Below are positions 39,380-53,963 of a stretch of DNA of 64,000 nt, in pieces. Source of the stretch: an uncultured Lachnospiraceae bacterium (GTDB lineage Bacteria > Bacillota > Clostridia > Lachnospirales > Lachnospiraceae); assembly GCA_946566685.1 (NCBI GenBank), contig CAMNXA010000004.1, positions 62,001-126,000 of the forward strand, given 5' to 3'. Below the pieces are notes generated by a model. That model was not told the origin of the DNA and ran no database searches. It saw only the letters and a list, made by a program, of their open reading frames with translations. The number at the start of each line of letters is the position of its first letter. The first letter of the stretch is position 1. Position numbers and translations under genes: made by a program.

Positions 39380-40762
39380 ATGAAAAGAAAGATTTTAGCA
39401 ACTTTACTGGCATCTGCAATGATTCTTTCATTGGCAGGCTGCGGCGGCGGTTCTGGTACAGAGGCACCTGCTGCGGACAATGGGGGAGCAGCAACAGAGG
39501 CACCTGCAGCGGATGCAGGAGCGGCAGATGCAGGGACAGAGGCTCCAGCAGCAGATGCGGCAGGCGGCGAAGAGACACTGACTGTATGGTGTTGGGATCC
39601 GGCGTTCAACTTAAACGCAATGTATGAGGCAGAGAAGGTTTACCAGAAAGACCATCCGAACTTCAAGTTAAATGTAGTAGAGACACCTTGGGATGATATC
39701 CAGACAAAGATTACCACAGCGGCTACTTCCGGTGATCTGAGCACATTGCCCGATATCTTCCTGATGCAGGACAATGCATTCCAGAAGAATGTTATCAGCT
39801 TCCCGGATGTATGCGCGGATCTGACAAACAGCGGCATCGACTTTTCACAGTTTGCAGCTGGTAAAACAGCATACTCTGTAGTTGATGGCAAGAATTATGG
39901 TGTTCCTTTCGATAACGGCGCTGTAGTTGCATGTTATCGTACAGACTTACTGGAGCAGGCAGGCCTGACAGTTGATGACTTCACAGATATCACATTTGAC
40001 CAGTATATTGAGAATGGTAAGAAAGTTCTTGAAGCAACAGGCAAGCCCCTCATCACAATGCAGGCAGGCGAGTGCGACCTGATCATGATGATGATGCAGT
40101 CCGCAGGCGCATCCTTATTCAATGAAGACGGCACAGCTAATATTGTTAACAATGATACATTAAAAGTAGTTATGGAGACCTATAAGAATCTGAAGGATGC
40201 CGGTGTGTTGGCTGAGGTTAACAGCTGGGATGAGTATGTAGGTTCTATCGTGAGCGGCGAGGTTGCAGGCACGATTAACGGCTGCTGGATCATGGCTTCC
40301 GTTCAGACGGCAGAAGACCAAGCCGGTAACTGGGCGATCACAAATATGCCCAGCCTGGTAGGTGTATCTAGTGCAACTAACTACTCCAACAACGGCGGTT
40401 CTTCTTGGGCAGTTACCACAAGCTGCAAGAATCAGGCACTGGCAGCAGATTTCCTGGGAAGCACCTTTGCAGGCAGCACAGAACTGTATGACAATATCCT
40501 TCCGAGCGGCGCTCTGGCAACATGGGCTCCGGCAGGTGACTCCGATGCGTATGGCGCACCCAGCGATTTCTTCGGCGGCGATGCAGTATCTGCTAAGATC
40601 GTTGACTTCTCTACCAAGGTTCCGTCCAATATTACAGGCGTTTACTACTATGAGGCTCGTAATGCAGTAGCAACCGCGATCACAAACTATATCAACGGCA
40701 GTGATCTTGCAACTGAGTTGGAGACAGCAGAATCTACCATTAACTTTAATATGGGACAATAA
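39380..40762 (+). CDS. Sugar ABC transporter substrate-binding lipoprotein
   Basis: Lipobox LSLAGC; TEAPAAD linker repeats; SBP family 1 features (DIFLMQDNAF, NYGVPFDNGAVVACYRTDLLEQAG). Confidence 0.93.
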   Translation: MKRKILATLLASAMILSLAGCGGGSGTEAPAADNGGAATEAPAADAGAADAGTEAPAADAAGGEETLTVWCWDPAFNLNAMYEAEKVYQKDHPNFKLNVVETPWDDIQTKITTAATSGDLSTLPDIFLMQDNAFQKNVISFPDVCADLTNSGIDFSQFAAGKTAYSVVDGKNYGVPFDNGAVVACYRTDLLEQAGLTVDDFTDITFDQYIENGKKVLEATGKPLITMQAGECDLIMMMMQSAGASLFNEDGTANIVNNDTLKVVMETYKNLKDAGVLAEVNSWDEYVGSIVSGEVAGTINGCWIMASVQTAEDQAGNWAITNMPSLVGVSSATNYSNNGGSSWAVTTSCKNQALAADFLGSTFAGSTELYDNILPSGALATWAPAGDSDAYGAPSDFFGGDAVSAKIVDFSTKVPSNITGVYYYEARNAVATAITNYINGSDLATELETAESTINFNMGQ

Positions 40763-40766
40763 TAGA

Positions 40767-40889
40767 TCGAGCAGAGCTCGATCACGAGGACTGCTTCGCA
40801 GCCTCGGTAAAGGGCGTGCATTTTGTTCGATCACGAGGACCGCTTCGCAGCCTCGGCCGAAAAGCACGAGCAGAGCTCGATCACGAGGA
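40767..40889. repeat. REP-like palindromic element cluster between the SBP and permease genes
   Basis: CGAGGACTGCTTCGCAGCCTCGG (40785-40807), CGAGGACCGCTTCGCAGCCTCGG (40834-40856); CGAGCAGAGCTCGATCACGAGGA twice (40768-40790, 40867-40889). Confidence 0.85.
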
Positions 40890-40976
40890 TCGTAATATAA
40901 TTTAAGCAAAAATAGGGGAATGGTTTTAACGGGCTGTTCCCCTATTTTCTCCAAAGACAGAGAAGGAGGGAGTTTC

Positions 40977-41867
40977 TTGAGTAAGCCAAAAAAAATGACG
41001 CTTAGCAGAAAACATAATCTGACGGGGTGGGCGTTTCTGGCACCGGGCGCATTGTTGATTTTAGTCATGAGTTTCATACCGATGATAAGGGCGCTCCTTT
41101 TATCTTTTCAGACGGGTGTAGGGGCGAACATGAAGCCCTGCGGTATTTTGAATTACACGCGAATGTTCCAGGATAAGGTGTTTCTCCAGTCCGTTAAAAA
41201 TACATTTTTCTATTTGATCATTCAGGTGCCGATCATGCTGATCTTTGCATTGATTCTGGCATCTATACTGAATAATAAGGATTTGAAGTTTAAGGGACTT
41301 TTCCGTACCATGATCTTCTTACCCTGTGCGACATCTCTGGTTGCATATGCGATCATTTTCCGTTCCCTGTTTGCGAACAACGGCCTTATCAATCTGCTGT
41401 TTGTCAAACTTGGGATTCTGGATCAGCCCTATGCTTTCCTGACCAATACGTTCAGCGCAAGAATCGTTATCATCATTGCACTCTTATGGCGGTGGACGGG
41501 GTATAATATGGTGTTCTACCTGTCCGGTCTGCAAAACATCGAGTATTCAATTTATGAGGCGGCCAAGATTGACGGTGCATCGGCTGTGCAGACATTCTTC
41601 CGGATCACGGTGCCGCTCTTGAAGCCAACGATTCTGTTGACGGCCATCATGTCCACCAATGGTACCTTACAGCTGTTTGATGAGTCTGTAAACCTGACCA
41701 ATGGCGGCCCGGCGAATACTTCGATTACCATGTCGCATTACATATATGATATGTCATTTAAATATGTACCAAACTTTGGCTACTCGGCAGCAATGTCCTT
41801 CTTTATTTTGATTCTGGTTGCCATCCTGGCATTCCTACAGATGAAAGTAGGTGATAAGCGTGATTAA
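40977..41867 (+). CDS. Sugar ABC transporter permease (MalF-like)
   Basis: GWAFLAPGALLILVMSFIPMIRALLLSF; EAAKIDGASAVQTFFRITVPLLKP; TTG start after GAAGGAGGG. Confidence 0.94.
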   Translation: MSKPKKMTLSRKHNLTGWAFLAPGALLILVMSFIPMIRALLLSFQTGVGANMKPCGILNYTRMFQDKVFLQSVKNTFFYLIIQVPIMLIFALILASILNNKDLKFKGLFRTMIFLPCATSLVAYAIIFRSLFANNGLINLLFVKLGILDQPYAFLTNTFSARIVIIIALLWRWTGYNMVFYLSGLQNIEYSIYEAAKIDGASAVQTFFRITVPLLKPTILLTAIMSTNGTLQLFDESVNLTNGGPANTSITMSHYIYDMSFKYVPNFGYSAAMSFFILILVAILAFLQMKVGDKRD

Positions 41868-42666
41868 ATTGAAAAAATTCGGTATGTATCTGTTTTTGTG
41901 CATAGTGTCATTTATTTCTGTTTTTCCGCTGTACTGGATGGTGAGTGCGGCAACGAATAAGAGCGCGGAGGTCATTTCCGGGCGGCTGGTTCCCGGCACC
42001 TATTTTATGGAGAACCTGAGAAACCTTCTGGCGACACAGAATGTGGGAAGAGCGTTTGGCAATTCTTTTAAATATGCAGCTATCCTGACACTGGTATCCC
42101 TGGTGGTCTGTTCGCTGGCAGGTTATGGCTTTGAGATTTATCATGACAGAGGAAAAGATTTGGTCATGAACATTATCCTTCTGGCAATGATGGTGCCTTT
42201 TGTGGCAACTATGATACCTTTGTTCCAGATGGTTTCCAAGTTCGGCTGGCTCAATACTACGATCGGTTTTATCCTGCCGACAGTATCGACTCCGTTCCTG
42301 ATCATGATGTTCAGACAGAGTGCAAGGTCTTTCCCGCATGATATTATGGAAGCGGCCAGGATTGATGGTCTGTCTGAGATTCGAATCTTTTTCCAGATGT
42401 TCATGCCGACCATGCGTTCCACTTATGCGGCGGCTATGACAATCACCTTTATGAATGCCTGGAACAGTTATCTGTGGCCGAAGGTTATCATGACGGATAC
42501 TACGAGTCAGACAATGCCTATGGTGGTGGCCAATCTGACAGAGGGTTATGTGACTGATTACGGCATGCTGATGTTAGCGGTGCTGATCTGTACACTGCCT
42601 ACCGCGATCGTGTTCTTCTGTCTGCAAAACGCTTTCGCAGAAGGTATCACAGGTGCTGTGAAATAA
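41851..42666 (+). CDS. Sugar ABC transporter permease (MalG-like)
   Basis: EAARIDGLSEIRIFFQMFMPTMRS; C-terminal AFAEGITGAVK; overlaps the upstream permease. Confidence 0.94.
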   Translation: MISVIKLKKFGMYLFLCIVSFISVFPLYWMVSAATNKSAEVISGRLVPGTYFMENLRNLLATQNVGRAFGNSFKYAAILTLVSLVVCSLAGYGFEIYHDRGKDLVMNIILLAMMVPFVATMIPLFQMVSKFGWLNTTIGFILPTVSTPFLIMMFRQSARSFPHDIMEAARIDGLSEIRIFFQMFMPTMRSTYAAAMTITFMNAWNSYLWPKVIMTDTTSQTMPMVVANLTEGYVTDYGMLMLAVLICTLPTAIVFFCLQNAFAEGITGAVK

Positions 42667-42716
42667 TTATATATTCCTATATGGCATAACAGATTGATGT
42701 GATGATTTGTTGACAA

Positions 42717-42768
42717 AAAGGTGTCAGGGGCGTCTGGATTTGCGAGGATGTTTTTGACACCTTTATTA
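42717..42768 (+). terminator. Probable terminator after the ABC operon
   Basis: AAAGGTGTCA...TGACACCTTT inverted repeat followed by ATTATA. Confidence 0.55.
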
Positions 42769-42835
42769 TACCCATGCCTGCCGGATATACGTCCGCGGGC
42801 GGCGAGCCGGATAAATGGCGTGAGAATGTTAATGA

Positions 42836-45925
<3,090 letters not shown>

Positions 45926-45956
45926 GATAAGCTTTAGGAGTATTTGTGTGATCATG

Positions 45957-45993
45957 GAAACAGGTGGCAGAGTTTACATCTGCCACCTGTTTC
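45957..45993. terminator. Terminator between lacZ-like gene and the convergent sulfatase gene
   Basis: GAAACAGGTGGCAG / CTGCCACCTGTTTC perfect stem. Confidence 0.8.
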
Positions 45994-47653
45994 AGTCATT
46001 CTCTATCCTGCCGTTTGCGTCATACTCCACTCCGGTCAAATGAAAATTTTCCAGAGAGATGCCGGCGGGATCTACTTCATATTCGAACATTTTCTCCGCG
46101 GATCTTCCGGTGATCTCTGTTGCAACTTTGACCGTCTTATAATAGTATCGCTTTTTATTGTTTTCGCCTTCCGTATCAAAAACAGAGATACCATATGCAT
46201 CCGTATCGATGCCGGCAAGATCCAGGATAGTTGGTCCAAGGTCAACCTGACTTGCAGGCGTGTGATCTGATCTTAAACGGCCGCGTGCGTTACGGGGCTT
46301 TACCAGAAATACAGGGTTGGTACAGTCAGCGGTAAACCGTCCATGGTCGGCGGTGATAATGACCGATGTATTATCATAAATATTTAGGGCTTTCATTTCA
46401 TCCAGATACCTGAGTACCATTCGCAGGGAACCTTTGATGGATTTGTTTTCATCACTGGTCTCATCGGTTCGCTGTCCCCATTCATCAATACTGTATGGCG
46501 GGTGTGCTCCACTAACATGAATAAATTTGAACTGCGGATGGCCAGCATCGGCAGTAACCGGCTGTTGATCCAGATAATCCACAAGAGCGAGGTTTTCCGG
46601 ATTATAATAATGATCCTCACATTGTAATTGCCTTCTGTGCTCGAATTCATAACCGTAGAGCCACACATAAGGTTTAACGACATCAGGGAAATATTTGCAC
46701 ATGACAAGTCGGTACAGTAAAATGGTAAATGCCTTGTGATTGGCTATTTTAAAATCTGTCTTCACAAAGTTAATGGCATTGGCTCCGGCTCGTTCCGGGA
46801 TGAGTTCACTGCTGCTGTACAGACTCATTTCATATCCATTTTGAATCAGCGCGTCCCAATAAACCTCTTCTTCGCAGAGCGTATCAAGACAGGCAGGGAC
46901 ATCCGCCTGCGGATAATAGCGGCCGGAGAGCATAAAGGGAATAGCATACTGCGTGTTGCTATAGCAGCCGGCAAAATTATCATACCAGACAAAACCGTCA
47001 AGCTGTTCTTCGAATTCCGGCACTTCTTCTAATGCCTGTCTGAAAAATTCCACATCATAGTAATCCAGTACAAATACCAGCACATTGCTGTCATCAGATA
47101 AAGCTGTGAGATTTCTGTCTGTCGGGTAGCCGCATGCCGGCACTTTATTTTCTTGCAGACAGGGAACGATGAGAACTATGAGGGTCACAAACAAAACAGC
47201 GGTCAGAAACAGCGATACACCGGTTATAATTTTCTGAATATATTTACCATCCCGGAGACATACTACGATACAAGTACAGATTATGATAATCCAAAAGAGC
47301 ATGTCCAGAATGAGCCGGCCTTTGTACTGTGACCAGCTAATGCTCTCGCCTGTCATCATTCCGAGTTTTAAGTTAAGGAAATTGCCCTGTATATAAACAC
47401 AGATTCCAGTACCAAAAATAACAGCGGTATAGATTTTGAGGAGTTTCCCTTTTAGAAAGCATCCCAGTAAGGCAGCGGCAGCCATTGCAAACACACCGCA
47501 GGCGAGGGGAATATACCAGAAATCTTTCAAAGAAAACCACAGATCTTGTGAGTTTATTGAATACAATTCAAAGGGTGCAAAAATGCAAGAAATAAAGCCT
47601 AAGAATAATATGGCGCTAAACATTTCTTTTCTGGCAGAGATTTTTTCCTTCAT
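45992..47653 (-). CDS. Sulfatase / alkaline phosphatase superfamily membrane protein
   Basis: N-terminal multi-TM region; VFVLDYYDVEFFRQALE, NTSVIITADHGRF, GPTILDLAGI. Confidence 0.75.
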   Translation of the reverse strand: MKEKISARKEMFSAILFLGFISCIFAPFELYSINSQDLWFSLKDFWYIPLACGVFAMAAAALLGCFLKGKLLKIYTAVIFGTGICVYIQGNFLNLKLGMMTGESISWSQYKGRLILDMLFWIIIICTCIVVCLRDGKYIQKIITGVSLFLTAVLFVTLIVLIVPCLQENKVPACGYPTDRNLTALSDDSNVLVFVLDYYDVEFFRQALEEVPEFEEQLDGFVWYDNFAGCYSNTQYAIPFMLSGRYYPQADVPACLDTLCEEEVYWDALIQNGYEMSLYSSSELIPERAGANAINFVKTDFKIANHKAFTILLYRLVMCKYFPDVVKPYVWLYGYEFEHRRQLQCEDHYYNPENLALVDYLDQQPVTADAGHPQFKFIHVSGAHPPYSIDEWGQRTDETSDENKSIKGSLRMVLRYLDEMKALNIYDNTSVIITADHGRFTADCTNPVFLVKPRNARGRLRSDHTPASQVDLGPTILDLAGIDTDAYGISVFDTEGENNKKRYYYKTVKVATEITGRSAEKMFEYEVDPAGISLENFHLTGVEYDANGRIEND

Positions 47654-47847
47654 TAATTTCCATGACCTCTTTTTTCTGTCTTTATAATGTAGAGATATTT
47701 TTTCCTTTTAACCGCATTTATTATACAGTATAATATAGTAAATTTCCACAGTTTTGTATGGGCCAAAGAATTTGTCCTGCGTGAAACTTTTGGCTCGCAT
47801 AACAGGGTGGATATCGCCCGGTGAAAGACCGGAGAATGGAGGCAAAG

Positions 47848-49263
47848 ATGCGCAAAACAAAGATTGTATGTACACTGGGACCTTCCACAGACAATGAGGA
47901 AGTATTAAGACAGATGATGTTAGAAGGGATGAATGTGGCAAGATGTAATTTTTCCCACGGCACTTATGAAGATCATAAGAAGAGGATGGATATGGTCAAA
48001 AAACTTCGGAAAGAAGTGGGCAGACCGGTGGCAATCCTGCTTGATACGAAGGGTCCTGAAGTCCGTGTGAAGAATTTTAAGGAAGGAAAAGTAATCCTGG
48101 AAGAGGGGCAGCTTTTTACACTGACGGCCGATGATGTGGAGGGAACAAAGGATAAGGTAAGTGTGACTTACAACCGTCTCTATGAGGATCTTGAGGTGGG
48201 TATGCGAGTGCTGATCGATGACGGCCTGATTGAGATGAAAGTAGAGAAAGTGGAAAAAAACGATATTGTCTGCCGGGTTATCAATGGCGGCGCTGTCTCC
48301 AATCATAAAGGCGTCAATGTGCCGGATGTGGATCTTTCCATGCCGTATATCAGCGATAAAGACAGAGAGGATATCCTGTTTGGCATAGAGCAGGATGTGG
48401 ATTTCATTGCAGCATCTTTCGTACAGAAAAAGGAAGATATCCTGCAACTTCGTAAACTGCTGGAAAAGAATGGCGGAGAGGATATCAAGATTATTTCCAA
48501 GATAGAGAATGCGCAGGGGGTAGCCAATATTGATGATATTGTGGAGGTGTCGGATGGTATTATGGTAGCCCGCGGTGATATGGGTGTGGAGATTCCTTAT
48601 GAGGAAGTTCCGGTGATCCAGAAGAAGATTATCAAGAAAGTATATCGTGCAGGCAAGCAGGTCATTACTGCCACGCAGATGTTGGAATCCATGATCAAAA
48701 ATCCCAGGCCGACCAGGGCGGAGACCACGGATGTTGCCAATGCAGTTTATGACGGTACCAGCGCTATCATGCTCTCCGGAGAAACAGCGGCAGGGTCTTA
48801 TCCGGTGGAGGCGGTCAGGACAATGGTAAGGATTGCGGAGCGCACGGAGCAGGATGTGGATTACCGTAAGCGGTTTTTCCTGTTTGAAAGAGAGGCAAAC
48901 CCGGATATCACGGATGCAATCTGTCATGCTACCTGCACCACGGCATTGGATTTAAATGCCACTGCTATTGTGACAGTCACCAAATCCGGCAGATCGGCAA
49001 GAATGGTGTCCAGCTATCGGCCAAAGAGTGATATTATAAGCTGTGCCACCACGGAGAAGGTGTGCAGACAATTGTCCCTGGCGTGGGGCGTGACACCGCT
49101 TGTGATCAAAGAAGAGAAGGACGCTTATGCGCTGTTTGATAAGGCGCTTATGGCTGCCGAGAAGAAGGGATTTTTGAAAAAAGGAGATCTGACAGTCATC
49201 ACATCCGGGGTGCCGATTGGATGCTCCGGGACAACGAATATGATTAAGGTACAGCTTGTATAA
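47848..49263 (+). CDS. pyk: Pyruvate kinase
   Basis: RKTKIVCTLGPSTDNEEVLRQMMLEGMNVARCNFSHG, MVARGDMGVEIP, PRPTRAETTDVANAVYDG. Confidence 0.98.
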   Translation: MRKTKIVCTLGPSTDNEEVLRQMMLEGMNVARCNFSHGTYEDHKKRMDMVKKLRKEVGRPVAILLDTKGPEVRVKNFKEGKVILEEGQLFTLTADDVEGTKDKVSVTYNRLYEDLEVGMRVLIDDGLIEMKVEKVEKNDIVCRVINGGAVSNHKGVNVPDVDLSMPYISDKDREDILFGIEQDVDFIAASFVQKKEDILQLRKLLEKNGGEDIKIISKIENAQGVANIDDIVEVSDGIMVARGDMGVEIPYEEVPVIQKKIIKKVYRAGKQVITATQMLESMIKNPRPTRAETTDVANAVYDGTSAIMLSGETAAGSYPVEAVRTMVRIAERTEQDVDYRKRFFLFEREANPDITDAICHATCTTALDLNATAIVTVTKSGRSARMVSSYRPKSDIISCATTEKVCRQLSLAWGVTPLVIKEEKDAYALFDKALMAAEKKGFLKKGDLTVITSGVPIGCSGTTNMIKVQLV

Positions 49264-49274
49264 ATGCCTGTTTA

Positions 49275-50132
49275 TTAGAGTGCGGGTAGGTTAGGCAGGG
49301 GAACCGGCCCTGAAATGATTTCTCTGGCCACATAAAGTGTACTGTCAGCCCTGGCGCTCATGCTCCATTTGACTAAAGTCATGGCTTGGCGTTCAATCTC
49401 GATGCAGGTGATGCAGCGGGGGTGGACACAGCTTCCTGTGTTATAGTAGCAGGCAGGTTCAGCAGGCAGGATAGGCCGGTGCGTGTGGCCGGTAATCAGG
49501 ATATGGTGATTATCTTCTGCCCACTGGTTCAGACGGATCTCGCATTTGTTTTTGACATGATAGTTTTTGGCGGCGCTGGTGGGATCCAATACACCCATAT
49601 TTTCCAGGGGGCGCCAGATATATCGGACAAGGAATCGGGAGAGGGGCCAGAACGTGGAATTGAGCAGACTGGCCTGGTGTCCGTGTGTAAGATATAAGGA
49701 TATATGGGACCTGTTGCCAGGCAGCAGGTCCGTAGTGAGAATGATACTTTCATAAAAGGTGAGATTGGGGAAGAGAGAGTGTACTTTTCTCTTCCTTTTG
49801 ACAATATCATGGTTCCCATAGAGCAGGTATAGCCGGTTTTCCTTGTAAAATTGGGTGAAAAACCAGAATACATCGCTGTGGATATCCAGGATATTTTTCA
49901 TGTTTCTGTTTTCCCATAGTTCGTCTCCATCTCCCAGTTCGATATAGGTAAATCCCTGTCTGTAATAGTATTCCAATGCAGCAAAATACAGATGCTGGTT
50001 CTTCAAAAAATTGTCGGAAGAGTTGCCCATACCCCTGTGGCAGTCGCTCATGAGAATATAGCGGGAACGGTTTGACAAAGGGAGCAGAGGAGCATTCAGG
50101 AAAGCATGGTCAAGACGGGAAGAAACGCTCAT
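49275..50132 (-). CDS. Metallophosphoesterase
   Basis: YILMSDCHRGMG, ELGDGDELWE, YLLYGNHDIV, ILITGHTHRPILP. Confidence 0.92.
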   Translation of the reverse strand: MSVSSRLDHAFLNAPLLPLSNRSRYILMSDCHRGMGNSSDNFLKNQHLYFAALEYYYRQGFTYIELGDGDELWENRNMKNILDIHSDVFWFFTQFYKENRLYLLYGNHDIVKRKRKVHSLFPNLTFYESIILTTDLLPGNRSHISLYLTHGHQASLLNSTFWPLSRFLVRYIWRPLENMGVLDPTSAAKNYHVKNKCEIRLNQWAEDNHHILITGHTHRPILPAEPACYYNTGSCVHPRCITCIEIERQAMTLVKWSMSARADSTLYVAREIISGPVPLPNLPAL

Positions 50133-50134
50133 GG

Positions 50135-51043
50135 TCAGGACTCCTTACAATGATGTTTATGGCAGCGTTTGTTAAATCTGCGCAGTCTCAGAAGCTTGCG
50201 GAAAGCTGCCGGGAGATAATAGTACAGGTATAAGATTCGGTCTTCCGTACAGGTAAACGGTCTGGTGACCCACAGGTAGAGTTTGCAGAAGATCCTGTTC
50301 TTCCATTGGGAAAAACAGCGCCAGAAGCGGGTGATCCAATTGTATCTCTCCGTGATATTCCGGCAGAAGACAAAGCTTACATGGAGGCCCTTGACACAGA
50401 TACTGTCATCCCTGTAACCGGCTCTTTTCAGGCCGTCCACGAAAGCGGAGAGCATTTCCCTGTTCGGGAAGCAGACTGTGGCTTCCATGGTGAGTGCGGA
50501 AGGTTCGGTAAAGCAGCCCACCAGAAAGGCAGTGAGCCACCAGTGGCGCCCAGCATTGCGTAAACAGTCATTGTCCCTGTTGCATAGAACAAAGGAGCAG
50601 TCCAGCATTTCGTTATCCTGTGCGCAGGAAAACCAGGTGGTCTTGTAATCTGTCTCAGGAATGATGGAATCAGCATGATATATACCGATTTCCGCGCCGG
50701 TATTAATGCCATACTGGCCTTTCCAGAATTCAATCAGCCAGGTTCTGCCATGATAATCAAAATAGACAGGAAGGGCATCGAAGACCATCTGAAACCTGGG
50801 GGCCATATAGTCATAGAGCCAGGTGTACCCGGCTTGCTTCTGCCAGGCGTCTGTTGTGGAAGAAAAGATACCGCTGTCACAGTGAAAACAGTAGCCGAAA
50901 GGGTATACCAGTTCCTTTATGAGGGAGCATTTGGTACAGCAGTCCATGGAACAGATCTTACAGATGATTTTTTTCCTGCGACAGTGAAAAAAGATGCAGC
51001 CGAGAAGGGCCAGAAGAAGTAGAGCAAAGAGTAAATAATACAT
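50135..51043 (-). CDS. Membrane-anchored DUF4474-like protein with Cys-rich N-terminus
   Basis: N-terminal TM then CKICSMDCCTKCSLIKELVYPFGYCFHCDSGIFSSTTDAWQKQAGYTWLYD; RTWLIEFWKGQYGINTGAEIGIY. Confidence 0.65.
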   Translation of the reverse strand: MYYLLFALLLLALLGCIFFHCRRKKIICKICSMDCCTKCSLIKELVYPFGYCFHCDSGIFSSTTDAWQKQAGYTWLYDYMAPRFQMVFDALPVYFDYHGRTWLIEFWKGQYGINTGAEIGIYHADSIIPETDYKTTWFSCAQDNEMLDCSFVLCNRDNDCLRNAGRHWWLTAFLVGCFTEPSALTMEATVCFPNREMLSAFVDGLKRAGYRDDSICVKGLHVSFVFCRNITERYNWITRFWRCFSQWKNRIFCKLYLWVTRPFTCTEDRILYLYYYLPAAFRKLLRLRRFNKRCHKHHCKES

Positions 51044-51108
51044 AACTTAATATCCTATGTGGTTTTACTCTATTTTATGACAATGGCAGAGAAATTGTTC
51101 AGATATTT

Positions 51109-53900
<2,792 letters not shown>

Positions 53901-53963
53901 CGGAAATGAGCATGACTGTATAGTAACAGGGCGAAGCCCATAAAGGAAGAAAGGGATTATAGA

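Noticed and set aside
40767-40889. Possible CRISPR-like repeats
   Set aside because: The repeats are palindromic with short irregular gaps, only two to three units, and recur singly at other intergenic loci; no cas genes.
47920-48927. Minus-strand ORF of 335 aa; similarly 11940-12875 (311 aa) and 40160-41077 (305 aa)
   Set aside because: Antisense to pyruvate kinase, the GH3 gene and the SBP/permease genes respectively; no motifs.
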